From: a bacterium 1XD21-70 | GTDB taxonomy: Bacteria; Bacillota; Clostridia; Lachnospirales; Lachnospiraceae | Length of the DNA stretch: 64,000 nt | Direction: 5' to 3' | Assembly: GCA_003669055.1 (NCBI GenBank) | Contig: RAYB01000021.1 | Location: 1 to 64,000, forward strand | Shown here: piece by piece, positions 53,628 through 63,211 of the stretch | Layout of the letters: every line of letters starts with the position of its first letter | Position numbering within the stretch: position 1 is the first letter of the stretch | The notes under the pieces: generated by a model | What the model saw: the letters and a program-made list of their open reading frames with translations, nothing else | What the model was told of the DNA's origin: nothing | Databases searched by the model: none | Made by a program: the position numbers and the translations under genes

Positions 53628-54929
53628 TCACATCAGCCCCAGCAGCTTAGGCAGTGCCAAACTCAGCGCAGGTATATAAGTTACCAGCAGCAAAACAGCC
53701 AGGATCGATACAAAGAACGGCAGCATCGGCTTTATCACCTTCTCAATCGGCACCTTGCTGACCGCGGACGCCGCAAACAAAATATTGCCTACCGGGGGCG
53801 TAATCCCGCCGATGCACATCGCAAAGGTGATGAAAACGCCGAAATGGACCACATCCATCCCAAAATTTTTGACCACCGGCAGAAAGATCGGGGTAAAGAT
53901 CAAAACCGCAGGTGCAATGTCCATAAAGGTGCCGATAAACAATAAAAACACAATCAGGATCATCATAATGATGTAAGGGTTTTCCGTGATGCTTAGAATC
54001 GCATCGGCAATCGCATTCGGGATACCGGCAATGGTCATGATGTGGATCATCATGGAGGAAGCCCCGATCAGAAACATCACCGTGCCTGTCGTCTTGGCCG
54101 TCTGCAAAAGCATGGCCGGAATGTCTTTTAAGGAAAATGTCCGGTAGCACAGCATCAGGACCAGCGCATAGAGCACTGCGATTGCAGAACCCTCTGTGGG
54201 GGTGAAAAAGCCAAAGATAATGCCGCCGACCACAATTATGATCAGGGACAAAGCCGGGAGCGCCTGGACGGTGATATTGGCCGCCTCCTTAAACCCTGCC
54301 TTCTCACCGACCGGATACCCTTTTTTCCTGGCAATGAAATATGCCATCACCATACAGCTGAGCCCCCACAGGACCCCTGGCACATACCCGGCCACAAACA
54401 GTGTGGCAATCGATGTCCCCCCGCTGACAACGGAATAGAGGATCAAAGTATTGCTTGGCGGGATCAAAAGCCCGGTCGGCGCCGAAACGGCATTCACCGC
54501 TGTGGAAAACTCCGGGTCATAGCCTTCCTCATCCTGGAGAGGCTTCATGACACCGCCGATCGAGGTAGCGCTGGCCACCGCCGAGCCTGAGATCGCGCCA
54601 AAAAGCATATTGGAAAGGATGTTCGTATGTGCCAGCGATCCCGGCAGCCTGCCGATCAAAAGTTTTGCGAAATTGATCAGCCGCCTGGAAATCCCTCCAT
54701 GGGACATCATCACACCGGACAATACAAAAAACGGGATCGCATTCAAGGTAAAGCTTGACATGTTGGTAAAGAGTGCCTGCGCGCCGGAAAACGCCGCCAC
54801 GTCAAAGGTATATAAGGTAATCACCATCGCCGCAATGGACGGGATCGCCAGGCCAATCGCAATCGGCACCCCCAAAAAGAGCAGAACCAAAAACCCGAAC
54901 AACAGTATAAACCCAACTTGCAGTGCCAT
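53628..54929 (-). CDS. dctM: TRAP transporter large permease, DctM type
   Basis: The ion-coupled membrane transporter subunit of a TRAP system. The 433-residue product has 11-12 hydrophobic segments and DctM marks: FFVLSGVMMSHGGISRRLINFA, FGAISGSAVASATSIGGVM, PPSNTLILYSVVSGGTSIATLF and GGITPPVGNILFAASA. TAGGAGGG precedes the ATG. It follows dctQ by 10 bases. Substrate is probably a carboxylate or peptide-like compound handled by the M81 and M24 proteins encoded next. Confidence 0.95.
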   Translation of the reverse strand: MALQVGFILLFGFLVLLFLGVPIAIGLAIPSIAAMVITLYTFDVAAFSGAQALFTNMSSFTLNAIPFFVLSGVMMSHGGISRRLINFAKLLIGRLPGSLAHTNILSNMLFGAISGSAVASATSIGGVMKPLQDEEGYDPEFSTAVNAVSAPTGLLIPPSNTLILYSVVSGGTSIATLFVAGYVPGVLWGLSCMVMAYFIARKKGYPVGEKAGFKEAANITVQALPALSLIIIVVGGIIFGFFTPTEGSAIAVLYALVLMLCYRTFSLKDIPAMLLQTAKTTGTVMFLIGASSMMIHIMTIAGIPNAIADAILSITENPYIIMMILIVFLLFIGTFMDIAPAVLIFTPIFLPVVKNFGMDVVHFGVFITFAMCIGGITPPVGNILFAASAVSKVPIEKVIKPMLPFFVSILAVLLLVTYIPALSLALPKLLGLM

Positions 54930-54939
54930 GTTTTCCCTC

Positions 54940-55398
54940 CTAGAAAAGATCCATCAGGTTCACGATGGAATAGAATGTCACAAATACGCCGGAAACCGGG
55001 AGCACCATATAGATATATCCTATCCGGATAAAAAGTGTGGGAGAAATCTCGTTCATCCCCAGCTTCACCCCCTGGATCCCTCCCAGGATCAGGACAGTCA
55101 CCGCGAAAAAGATGATGACAAGTTCCGTCACCACATTCAAAGCCTTAAGTGTGTTCCCCCGGAATTTGTCTTTGACAAAAGTGATAGAGATATGCCCCTT
55201 CTCCCCAAAGCAGTATGCACCTGCCAATAGCGATGTCCACAGCAAGGCATACCTTAAATACTCCGTGGTAAAACTCGCCTGGTTTTTCAGCACAAGGCGG
55301 GTAAACACCCCCCAGAAGGCTACGGCAACCATGCTGATCAAGGTTGTGCACAACAAAAAGGCAAGTGATTTGTCAAATATCGATTTTAGCATTTTCAA
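54940..55398 (-). CDS. dctQ: TRAP transporter small permease, DctQ type
   Basis: A protein of about 152 residues with four membrane segments (LAFLLCTTLISMVAVAFWGVFTRLVL; RYALLWTSLLAGAYCFGEKGHISI, a DctQ signature). The frame opens at ATG 55,413, but that codon has no ribosome site and a GGAGGTG lies inside its first codons. The site fits a TTG start at 55,398 (8 bases) or, less well, ATG 55,392. It joins DctM and the binding protein in one importer. Confidence 0.88.
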   Translation of the reverse strand: MKMLKSIFDKSLAFLLCTTLISMVAVAFWGVFTRLVLKNQASFTTEYLRYALLWTSLLAGAYCFGEKGHISITFVKDKFRGNTLKALNVVTELVIIFFAVTVLILGGIQGVKLGMNEISPTLFIRIGYIYMVLPVSGVFVTFYSIVNLMDLF

Positions 55399-55461
55399 AA
55401 CAGCCACCTCCATGGTTTGGGAGCCGGGCGGGCATGTACATATGCCCGCCTAACCTAAGCC

Positions 55462-56547
55462 TTATTTCATCCCGTTGATGATCTCCATATATTCCGCAAC
55501 TTTCTCATTCTCAATCAGTTCCTCCTGCAAAGGCTTTAATGCCTCGGCAAAGGGAGCCAGGTCCGGACGGTAGATGGTAACGCCTGCCGCCTCGCTCTTT
55601 TCGATGGCCGCCTGCTCCGCCGCACCCCAGATCTCGTCATGGTAAGCCGTGGACTCCTCTGCCGCTTCCTTGACGGCTTTTTGCTGCTCGGGGGTCAGCT
55701 TCTCATATACGCTGTTTTTTATTAACAGGATATCGGGGGAGAGGATATGCTCGGTAAAGGAGAAGTGCTTTACCACCTCACAGAGGTTATTGTCTGCAAA
55801 AGCCACAATCCCGTTGTCAGCGCCGTCTACCACCCCCTGCTGGAGCGCAGTGTAAAGTTCCCCCCAGTCCACAGGGGTGGCACTCCCTCCCAAGGTTTCA
55901 ATCGTCTTAATCTGGATCTGGCTTGACTGCACGCGCATGACCATACCTTTCATGTCGCCCGGGGAAAGGATAGCCTTGTCCCTGGCATAATAATTCCGGC
56001 CGCCGGAGTTATACCATGTAAGCCCGCGGATATCCAGGGTATCAATGGTTGAAGTATAAAAATCCTCCATCTTTTCACTGTTCATAAACTTCCTCCCATG
56101 ATCCATGCCCTCAAAAGCATAGGGGATTGTAAAGACCGAATACAGCTTCTCAAAATTCTCCATGGAGTCAACCGATACCTTCGCCATATCCAATAGACCT
56201 GTCTGCAGGGATTCAATATATTTTCTCTCATCGCCGAGGACACCATTGGCAAAAATCTCGACCGTCACCTCCCCGTCCGTCTTTTCCTTGACCAGCTCGG
56301 CAAATTTTTCCAGCGATTTATGCACCGGATGGTCGGTGGACTGTGTATGTGCCAGCTTCAGCGATACCGGCTTGGACTTCTTGCCTGCCTGGGCACTGCT
56401 GTCTTCTGCACCGGCACTCCCGGCATCGGCACTTCCTGCTTTGCTGCCTCCGTCGGCACTATTCTTTGCAGCATTGCCGCCGCAGGCAGTTAATGCCATC
56501 GCTGCCGCCAAGCCAAGTGCCAGTAAATTATGCCTTTTCCTCATCAT
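55462..56547 (-). CDS. dctP: TRAP transporter substrate-binding lipoprotein, DctP type
   Basis: A 361-residue lipoprotein: the signal peptide ends LAAAMALTAC, then an Ala/Gly/Ser linker, then the DctP fold. Family marks are KLAHTQSTDHPVHKSLEKFAELV, the conserved Arg in MVMRVQSSQIQ that usually holds a carboxylate, and GGSATPVDWGELYTALQQGVVDGADN. The Arg suggests that the ligand has a carboxylate. AAGGAGG lies 5 or 8 bases before the two Met codons. First gene of the operon, behind a strong promoter and downstream of the ROK regulator gene. Confidence 0.95.
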   Translation of the reverse strand: MMRKRHNLLALGLAAAMALTACGGNAAKNSADGGSKAGSADAGSAGAEDSSAQAGKKSKPVSLKLAHTQSTDHPVHKSLEKFAELVKEKTDGEVTVEIFANGVLGDERKYIESLQTGLLDMAKVSVDSMENFEKLYSVFTIPYAFEGMDHGRKFMNSEKMEDFYTSTIDTLDIRGLTWYNSGGRNYYARDKAILSPGDMKGMVMRVQSSQIQIKTIETLGGSATPVDWGELYTALQQGVVDGADNGIVAFADNNLCEVVKHFSFTEHILSPDILLIKNSVYEKLTPEQQKAVKEAAEESTAYHDEIWGAAEQAAIEKSEAAGVTIYRPDLAPFAEALKPLQEELIENEKVAEYMEIINGMK

Positions 56548-56598
56548 AGTACCCTCCTTAAACGTTTGTATTAATTAATTTCTCCACTGATGTTATTA

Positions 56599-56627
56599 AT
56601 AATACAACATTTTTTCTGCAATGTCAA
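56599..56627 (-). promoter_or_regulatory. Promoter of the TRAP/M81/M24 operon with AT-rich palindrome
   Basis: On the minus strand TTGACA (56,622-56,627), a 17-base spacer and TATTAT (56,599-56,604). The palindrome TTATTAATAA overlaps the -10 and a second one, ATTAATTAAT, lies some 20 bases downstream; AT-rich palindromes like these are plausible ROK-protein operators. Confidence 0.8.
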
Positions 56628-56724
56628 TAATTTTATGTCGTTATTTCTTTCTTTTTTATAGATTTTTTTCACTATTTTATATTTCAAAACACAAAATGGC
56701 AAATTATACAAAAAAATTGGCAGT

Positions 56725-56759
56725 AAAAAAGGAACTGCAAGCTATTTCGCTGCAATTCC
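56725..56759 (-). terminator. Intrinsic terminator of the ROK gene
   Basis: On the minus strand GGAATTGCAGC and GCTTGCAGTTCC form an imperfect stem (56,731-56,759) followed by TTTTTTA. It separates the regulator transcript from the TRAP operon. Confidence 0.75.
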
Positions 56760-56780
56760 CATGGATTTTTGGATCTACAC

Positions 56781-57956
56781 CTATAATTCGATGTCAATAT
56801 ATTTGTTGACAAGCAACACCGCCATGCCCAAAAGCCCCGCATGCTCCCCCAAGGACGAGCACTTGATCTCATAGCTGCCCTGGAACTGCGCCCAGATCTG
56901 CCTATCCACCTTCGCTTTGATTATGCTTTCAATATCCGGGGGCTGCTTCACCATTTTCCCGCCAATAATCACGGTATTGGGATTATACATACAGATAATG
57001 TTGCATATGGCTATGGAAATGTAGGTATGTAAATTGTCAAGAATGCTGACCGCCCAGCCTTCGCCCTTTAAAGCCGCCTCAAAAATCTCGTCAATACCGG
57101 AAATATTCCTGATTGTCCTGGCTTCCTGGAGCAAGGCCCGCTCGGTAATATAAGTCTGGAGGCAGCCGCGCCTCCCGCAGTCACACAGCCTGCCGTTGGG
57201 ATTGATCGTTGTATGGCCGATCTCCCCGGCGCTGTTTGTGACGCCCCGGTAAATCCGGTTATCCGTAATCAGGGCCGAACCCACGCCTGTCCCGAAATGG
57301 ACAAACACTACCCTCTTCGCGTCCCGGTCAGAGCCGTAGGTATTCTCGGCAAGCGCCTTGGCCTTGATGACATTATCAATCGTAGTCTTGTATCCTAAGC
57401 GGCCTTCCATGTATTTTGCCAGCCGGATATTCTCCCATCTCAGCTGGGGGGAGGACAGCACGATGCCATTGGCCGTATCCACTAAACCCGGCACCCCGAT
57501 GCCCAGGCCGATGATCCTGCTCTTGTCAAAATCTGCCTCTGCAATAATCTTCTCGATTTCGCCGCACACCTTATCGGTAAATTCGTCCCAGCCCATGCTG
57601 TGGGCATCGCAGATACAGGTACGCTCGCAGATGATGGTACCGTCAAAATCCACTATACCGACCCGGGATATATCTTCGTCAACCTGGGCACAAACCACAT
57701 ACACGGAATTCGGCTCCGTGTCCAGCAGCAATGCCTTTCTGCCGACCACCCTGCTAAAGGCCAGTTCCGTCTCCTTTATCAGGCCAAGTTCAATCAGTTC
57801 CGTCACGATGCGCCCCACAGAGGTTGGGCTCATACCGGTTATCCTCGCCAGTTCTGAACGGGACACCGGTTTTTTCTCCCGGATCAGATTAAGGATATTC
57901 GCCTTATTGACCTTCCTCATCATTTCCTGGTCATGTTTTACAATCTCATATGCCAT
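56781..57956 (-). CDS. ROK-family transcription regulator
   Basis: A repressor of about 391 residues. The N-terminal winged helix has NKANILNLIREKKPVSRSELARITGMSPTSVGRIV. The ROK sugar-kinase-like domain has GIGVPGLVDTANGIVLSSP, VFVHFGTGVGSALI, GEIGHTTINPNGRLCDCGRRGCLQTY (CxCGxxGCL zinc motif) and IIGGKMV. AGGATCAGGAAT lies before ATG 57,956, which I chose over in-frame codons upstream. It lies 102 bases after glyQS in the same direction. Its neighbour downstream is the TRAP operon, so that is its likely target; the effector could be a sugar derivative, as for most ROK proteins, or the TRAP substrate. Confidence 0.92.
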   Translation of the reverse strand: MAYEIVKHDQEMMRKVNKANILNLIREKKPVSRSELARITGMSPTSVGRIVTELIELGLIKETELAFSRVVGRKALLLDTEPNSVYVVCAQVDEDISRVGIVDFDGTIICERTCICDAHSMGWDEFTDKVCGEIEKIIAEADFDKSRIIGLGIGVPGLVDTANGIVLSSPQLRWENIRLAKYMEGRLGYKTTIDNVIKAKALAENTYGSDRDAKRVVFVHFGTGVGSALITDNRIYRGVTNSAGEIGHTTINPNGRLCDCGRRGCLQTYITERALLQEARTIRNISGIDEIFEAALKGEGWAVSILDNLHTYISIAICNIICMYNPNTVIIGGKMVKQPPDIESIIKAKVDRQIWAQFQGSYEIKCSSLGEHAGLLGMAVLLVNKYIDIEL

Positions 57957-58058
57957 ATTCCTGATCCTCATTTCCCAAACCGTGCATGGCCCTACAGCGC
58001 CGGGAACTGTCCAGTACCGCCATAGGGCCATCCTTGTTCAGGTCATGATATGGACTCC

Positions 58059-59447
58059 TTAAAACCGGAATTTATCCTCAAAATACGCCTTCAGTTCTGC
58101 AATCGGCACCCGCACCTGACCCATGGTATCCCGGTCGCGCACGGTCACCGCCTGGTCAGCCTCGGACTCAAAATCATAGGTTACACAGAACGGCGTCCCG
58201 ATCTCATCCTGCCTGCGGTAGCGCTTGCCGATATTTCCCCGGTCATCATATTCACAGTTATAATACTTGCTCAGTTCTCCATAGATTTTCTCTGCACCCT
58301 CCGCCAGCTTCTTGGACAGAGGCAGCACTCCGATCTTCACCGGGGCTAAGGCCGGGTGGAAATGCAGCACGGTACGCACATCCCCTTCGCCGATCTCCTC
58401 CTCGTCATAAGCGGCGCAGAGGAACGCCAGGGTCACCCGGTCGGCGCCTAAGGAAGGCTCAATCACATAGGGGATATACCGCTCCTTGGACTCATCGTCA
58501 AAATAGGACAGATCCTGCCCCGAGGTTTCCTGATGGCGGCTTAAGTCATAGTCGGTCCGGTCTGCAATCCCCCAAAGTTCACCCCAGCCAAAGGGGAACA
58601 AAAATTCAATATCCGTGGTTGCCTTGCTGTAAAAACTCAGTTCCTCCGGCTCATGGTCACGGGCACGCATCTCCTCCTCCTTCATCCCTAAGGATTTCAG
58701 CCAGTTGATGCAGAACTGCTTCCAATAGGCAAACCATTCCAAGTCTGTGTCCGGCTTGCAGAAGAACTCCAGTTCCATCTGCTCAAATTCCCTGGTACGG
58801 AAGGTAAAGTTGCCGGGAGTGATCTCATTGCGGAAGGATTTCCCCACCTGGGCGATGCCGAAGGGCACCTTCTTGCGGGAAGTCCGCTGCACATTCTTGA
58901 AATTCACAAAAATGCCCTGGGCTGTCTCCGGGCGCAGGTACACCGTGTTCTTGGCATCCTCAGTCACTCCCTGGAAGGTCTTGAACATCAGGTTGAACTG
59001 CCGGATATCCGTAAAATCATGCTTGCCGCAGCTGGGGCAGCAGATATTCTTCTCGTCAATATACTTCTTCATATCCTCCTGGGACCAGGCGTCCACCGAC
59101 CCCTCGGGCTGAATGCCATGCTCCTCCATATAGCTCTCAATCAGCTGGTCGGCGCGGAAACGCTCCTTACATGCCTTGCAGTCCATCAAAGGATCCGAAA
59201 AGCTGCCCAGATGGCCGGAGGCCACCCAAGTCTGGGAATTCATCAAAATGGCGCAGTCCACGCCCACATTGTAGGGGCTCTCCTGGACAAACTTCTGCCA
59301 CCAGGCCTTTTTTACATTATTCTTCAGTTCCACTCCCAGGTTGCCGTAGTCCCAGGTATTGGCAAGCCCGCCGTAGATCTCGGATCCCGGGTACACAAAC
59401 CCCCTGCTCTTTGCCAGTGCCACAATCTTATCCAATGTCTTTTCCAT
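58059..59447 (-). CDS. glyQS: Glycyl-tRNA synthetase, single-chain dimeric type
   Basis: Class II synthetase that charges tRNA-Gly. The 462-residue product is the alpha2 type found in Gram-positives, not the alpha2beta2 type. It has [27 protein letters not shown] near the start, [15 protein letters not shown] (motif 2 region), [28 protein letters not shown] and the C-terminal anticodon domain. GAGAGG fits the second Met (59,447), 9 bases away; the Met three codons earlier is too close. No T-box was seen in front; the gene follows a lipoprotein gene by 16 bases. Confidence 0.96.
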   Translation of the reverse strand: MEKTLDKIVALAKSRGFVYPGSEIYGGLANTWDYGNLGVELKNNVKKAWWQKFVQESPYNVGVDCAILMNSQTWVASGHLGSFSDPLMDCKACKERFRADQLIESYMEEHGIQPEGSVDAWSQEDMKKYIDEKNICCPSCGKHDFTDIRQFNLMFKTFQGVTEDAKNTVYLRPETAQGIFVNFKNVQRTSRKKVPFGIAQVGKSFRNEITPGNFTFRTREFEQMELEFFCKPDTDLEWFAYWKQFCINWLKSLGMKEEEMRARDHEPEELSFYSKATTDIEFLFPFGWGELWGIADRTDYDLSRHQETSGQDLSYFDDESKERYIPYVIEPSLGADRVTLAFLCAAYDEEEIGEGDVRTVLHFHPALAPVKIGVLPLSKKLAEGAEKIYGELSKYYNCEYDDRGNIGKRYRRQDEIGTPFCVTYDFESEADQAVTVRDRDTMGQVRVPIAELKAYFEDKFRF

Positions 59448-59462
59448 GGTAACCATCCTCTC

Positions 59463-60125
59463 TTATTTAAATATGATGTAATTCATCCCCTCGCCGGTCC
59501 TCACCGTATGCTCATCCAGGACTGCATTTACCCCAACGGATGCGGCAACCAGCTTGCCCTCTGTGCACACCACCGCGGCACCTTCCACAGCCACCGCCTG
59601 GTAACCGTCCTTGGCCAGGCTGCCCGCTTCCACCGTACTGCCGTCCGGGGCCGTAAAGCTTTCCCCGCTCCCGCCCAAAGGCAGCACAGCAGAGGCCGCA
59701 CCCGTCTGCAATGCCGTGACCGTATGGGTGGTATCCCCGGTCTCTTTTGCAAATCCCACAAAATCCGACGGGCTTCCATAGTCAAATATCAGCTTTCCGG
59801 TCTGCCCTTCCAGGCTGCAGGACTTAAGCGCCACCGGGAGTTTCTCCCCGCCGTCGGCGTTCTCAAAAGCCGCCTGCGCCCCCTTTGCCACATTATAGTC
59901 CCGGATCCACTCCCCGGCTTCTGCTGCCAGTTCATCCCTGCTATACAGTTCGTTGGCCTCCGGCGCAGTGAACACCATTGCACTTTGGACCTGCAAATCT
60001 TTTGTCACATAAATACTGTTTTCATCGGCAGCCCACTTACCGGCGCCTCCCAGCTTCCCGCAGGAAACCATCAAAAATCCGGCCGTCCCCAGTACAAGGA
60101 ACCGCAGGAAATCCCTTCTTTTCAT
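59463..60125 (-). CDS. Small lipoprotein of unknown function
   Basis: A 220-residue exported lipoprotein. The signal FLRFLVLGTAGFLMVSC gives a clear lipobox; the RRDF at its start resembles a twin-arginine motif but the lipobox argues for ordinary lipoprotein export. The mature part is beta-rich and acidic (SIYVTKDLQVQSAMVFTAPEANELYSRDELAAEAGEWI) with no enzyme motif I recognise. AGGAGG lies before ATG 60,125. It lies between recO and glyQS, 15 bases before the latter's longest frame, so it may be co-transcribed. Confidence 0.78.
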   Translation of the reverse strand: MKRRDFLRFLVLGTAGFLMVSCGKLGGAGKWAADENSIYVTKDLQVQSAMVFTAPEANELYSRDELAAEAGEWIRDYNVAKGAQAAFENADGGEKLPVALKSCSLEGQTGKLIFDYGSPSDFVGFAKETGDTTHTVTALQTGAASAVLPLGGSGESFTAPDGSTVEAGSLAKDGYQAVAVEGAAVVCTEGKLVAASVGVNAVLDEHTVRTGEGMNYIIFK

Positions 60126-60368
60126 AGACTCCTCCTGATGCCGGCAGTACCCGTCAGGCTTCTGGCAGACGCTTTCGCCACAAACTCCCGCAGCACATGG
60201 CATGCGCCGCCCCCGGCTCTTTCTCAGTATGCCCTATTATATCCTCAATTTCTCAGATTTTCAATACCTTACTGAAAAATCTATCTGCTTATCTCCCGCC
60301 CTAAGGCAGCCTCAGCGGGCAAGGCCGTCCGTCCGCGGCAGCCGGCAAAGCCGGGGCAAAAAGCCAAA

Positions 60369-60392
60369 TGGCCAGATGCAGGCATCTGGCCA
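60369..60392 (-). terminator. Probable terminator after recO
   Basis: TGGCCAGATGC and GCATCTGGCCA (11-base perfect arms, 2-base loop) lie 12 bases beyond the recO stop on the minus strand and are followed by TTTGGCTTTTTG, a moderate T tract. Confidence 0.65.
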
Positions 60393-60403
60393 ACGGTTTC
60401 CCC

Positions 60404-61054
60404 TCACTTTTGCAGTTCCCGCAAAATCCCCAGCGATTTGAACTCCCGGTCAATAAACCTTCGCTTGTTCATCTCCACGCACTCCCTCAGTTCCCGCTGC
60501 ACCCCGTCCTTTAACACAAAGGTATAGAGGCTTTCCAGGGGTGAAGCGATGATAAATTCCCATGCATAGGACGCCGAATCGCTGACCGGCTTCGGCGGGC
60601 GTGCCGTATACTCCCCGCATGCGGCCATCGCCCGCAGTTCAAATACCAGCCGCACCAGGGCATTCGGAAGCGCAGGCTTTAAGAGCGCCCGCATCGACTG
60701 ATAGAGCAGCAGCAAAAGTTCCGCGGCTTCCACATTCTCCCGCCCATAATAATCGGCAAATTCCAAAAAATACGAGCCATAGCATGCCGCCTCCACGTCC
60801 CCCACAATTTCCGTAAAATAATTCTTTACCTCCGCCGAGGCCAGGCTATAGGAATCCCGTCCCTCGTACAGCTTAAAATCCCCGAACACAAACGGCCGTC
60901 CCGCCGCCATCAAGGCATTCCCCGGCCGTTTTGCGCCCCGGGCAAAGGCCGTGATCTTCCCCCGTTCACGGGTCAGGATCACCAGCCTCCGGTCATACTC
61001 CCCCACCGGGCTGGATTTCAGCACCATCCCCAAAAGGCTTACCGCTTCCCTCAC
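60404..61054 (-). CDS. recO: DNA repair protein RecO
   Basis: RecO helps RecA load on gapped DNA in the RecFOR pathway. The 216-residue product has the OB-fold start (LLGMVLKSSPVGEYDRRLVILTRERGKITAFARGAKRPGN) and the helical C-terminal part. It is somewhat short for RecO (usually about 240-260), and the four-Cys zinc finger of some RecO proteins is reduced to CGEYTARPPKP. Start is GTG with GGAGGG 5 bases before it. It lies 24 bases after the NusG-II gene. Confidence 0.93.
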   Translation of the reverse strand: MREAVSLLGMVLKSSPVGEYDRRLVILTRERGKITAFARGAKRPGNALMAAGRPFVFGDFKLYEGRDSYSLASAEVKNYFTEIVGDVEAACYGSYFLEFADYYGRENVEAAELLLLLYQSMRALLKPALPNALVRLVFELRAMAACGEYTARPPKPVSDSASYAWEFIIASPLESLYTFVLKDGVQRELRECVEMNKRRFIDREFKSLGILRELQK

Positions 61055-61078
61055 CTGTTCCCTCCGCTTTTTTGTATC

Positions 61079-61447
61079 TTATTCGTCCCCGGTTACCTGC
61101 ACAAACATCCTATTCGGCAGGCAGACGATCTGCCCCCCGTCCAGCGATTGCTTCCCCTGGCGGACACATACTTTATCCGGGCAGGAGGCTTTGTCACACC
61201 AGATTACCCCATTCTCTACCACAAGGTGGTTGGTTCCTCCCCCGGCGCCCTTTATCGTCACTTCCTGGTCCTCTGACAGGTCCAGCACCTCCACCAGTTC
61301 CCCGTCTATGCTGACCTTTGCCTGCAGCGCCGGCGCCTGGTGCAAAAAATAATACCAGACGCCCAAAAGCGCCGCAAATGCCAGCAGAAACACCGCCAGC
61401 CAAATGTCGTTCCTTTGTTGGTGCCCTTCTTTTTTCTTTCTGCCCAT
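61079..61447 (-). CDS. NusG domain II-containing membrane-anchored protein
   Basis: A 122-residue protein with one N-terminal membrane helix (IWLAVFLLAFAALLGVWYYFL) and an extracellular NusG_II (KOW-like) domain (HLVVENGVIWCDKASCPDKVCVRQGK ... GQIVCLPNRMFVQV). The CDKASCPDKVC cysteines are typical of this family. Such genes often lie near electron-transport or flavin-transfer genes; here it lies between an ABC exporter pair and recO. Function unknown. Confidence 0.88.
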   Translation of the reverse strand: MGRKKKEGHQQRNDIWLAVFLLAFAALLGVWYYFLHQAPALQAKVSIDGELVEVLDLSEDQEVTIKGAGGGTNHLVVENGVIWCDKASCPDKVCVRQGKQSLDGGQIVCLPNRMFVQVTGDE

Positions 61448-61458
61448 ACGTATCCCCG

Positions 61459-63210
61459 CTACTGCGCAAACTGGCTTCGGTACAGCCCGGCATAGAAACC
61501 GTCCTGCCCCAGCAGATCCTCATGCGTTCCCTGCTCAATGATATGGCCGTCCTTCATGACCAGGATCACATCCGCCTCACGGATTGTGGACAGGCGGTGC
61601 GCCACGATAAAGCTGGTCCTCCCTTCCATCATCGCCGCAAACGCCTTCTGGATCCGGATCTCCGTGCGCGTATCAATCGATGATGTCGCTTCGTCAAGAA
61701 TCAGCATCGGCGGCAGGCACAGCATGACGCGGGCAATACAAAGAAGCTGCTTCTGCCCCTGGGACAGATTCCCCCCGTCCTCGGTAATTACCGTGTCATA
61801 GCCCTGGGGCATCCTTTTGATAAAACTGTGTGCATGGGCTGCCTTTGCCGCCTGTATGACCTCCTCCAAGGAAGCCTCCGGCCTGCCGTACGCGATATTT
61901 TCCCGGATGGTGCCGGACATCAGCCAGGTTTCCTGCAGCACCATCCCGTAATTCGCCCGCAGGCTTTTGCGGGTCACATGGCGGATGTCATGGCCGGAGA
62001 CCCGGATCCTGCCATGGTTCACATCGTAGAAACGCATCAGCAGGTTGATCAGCGTGGTCTTGCCGCACCCGGTAGGGCCTACGATGGCAATCCGCTGCCC
62101 TGGCCTTACATCCAGGTTCAGATGCTCAATCAGCGGTGTCTGCGGCTGGTAGGCAAAGGACACGTCCTCCAATTCCACACGGCCTTCCACCTCTGCCAGC
62201 ACTGCCGCGTCCTTATCCTCTGCCGGAATCGGCGGCTCGTCGATCAGCTCAAAAACCCTTGCCGCGCAGGCCAGGGCATTCTGCAGTTCCGTCACCACGC
62301 CCGAGATCTCGTTAAAGGGCTTGGTATACTGGTTGGCATAGCTGAGGAAAACCGACAGCTGCCCCACGCTTAAAAGGCCGCGGACCGCCGCATATGCCCC
62401 TGCAATCCCTACACTGGCATAGACCATGCTGTTGACAAAGCGGGTGGACGGGTTGGTGATGGAAGAAAAGAAGATCGCCCGCAGGCTGCAGGAACGCAGG
62501 CGCTCGTTAATCTCCTCAAAGCGTTTTTGGGCCTCCTTCTCATATCCAAAGGCCTGCACCACCTTCTGGCTGCCGACCATCTCATCGATCAGGGACGTCA
62601 GTTCCCCCCTGGTCTTTGACTGCAGCTGGAACATGGCAAAAGTACGCTTGGCGATATAGCTTGCCACAAACAGGGACAACGGCGTCACCAGCACCACCAC
62701 CGCCGTGATCAGCGGGTTGACCATAAGCATAAAAGCCAGTGTGCCTATGATTGTCAAAAGCCCGGTAAACAGCTGGGTAAATCCCATCAAAAGCCCTTCC
62801 GAAAACTGGTCGATATCTGCAATGATGCGGCTGATCACATCCCCGTACTGGTGGGAATCGATATAGCTAAGGGGAAGGACTTCCAGGTGGTTAAACGCCC
62901 GGGTCCTTATATCTTTCACCACGTGGTACGTGATCCGGTTATTAATATGGTTCATCATCCACTGCGCCAGTGCCGTAATAAAAATCACCGCGGCAACCCG
63001 CTTTAATATCCCAAGCAGCCTGCCAAAATCCACCTGCCCGGGCCCTAGGATCAGGTCTACCCCTTCCCCTACGAGGATCGGGGCATACAAGGAGGTGGCA
63101 ACCGTCACCGCAGCCAAAGCCAGGGACAAAAGCACCAGCCAGCGGTAAACCCCAATATAATCCAGGATCCTTGCCAGGGTTGACTTATGCTGTTGTAATG
63201 ATATCTTCAT
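61459..63210 (-). CDS. ABC exporter, fused membrane and ATPase domains (second half-transporter)
   Basis: A 583-residue type IV ABC exporter subunit. The membrane domain (about 1-310) has six helices; the ATPase part has GPTGCGKTTLINLL, LSQGQKQLLCIARVM and LILDEATSSIDTRTEI with the catalytic Glu intact. AGGAGG precedes ATG 63,210. The stop of the upstream partner lies one base before this start, as in heterodimeric exporters (YheH/YheI or BmrC/D type). Likely an exporter of drugs or lipids. Confidence 0.92.
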   Translation of the reverse strand: MKISLQQHKSTLARILDYIGVYRWLVLLSLALAAVTVATSLYAPILVGEGVDLILGPGQVDFGRLLGILKRVAAVIFITALAQWMMNHINNRITYHVVKDIRTRAFNHLEVLPLSYIDSHQYGDVISRIIADIDQFSEGLLMGFTQLFTGLLTIIGTLAFMLMVNPLITAVVVLVTPLSLFVASYIAKRTFAMFQLQSKTRGELTSLIDEMVGSQKVVQAFGYEKEAQKRFEEINERLRSCSLRAIFFSSITNPSTRFVNSMVYASVGIAGAYAAVRGLLSVGQLSVFLSYANQYTKPFNEISGVVTELQNALACAARVFELIDEPPIPAEDKDAAVLAEVEGRVELEDVSFAYQPQTPLIEHLNLDVRPGQRIAIVGPTGCGKTTLINLLMRFYDVNHGRIRVSGHDIRHVTRKSLRANYGMVLQETWLMSGTIRENIAYGRPEASLEEVIQAAKAAHAHSFIKRMPQGYDTVITEDGGNLSQGQKQLLCIARVMLCLPPMLILDEATSSIDTRTEIRIQKAFAAMMEGRTSFIVAHRLSTIREADVILVMKDGHIIEQGTHEDLLGQDGFYAGLYRSQFAQ

Positions 63211-63211
63211 C

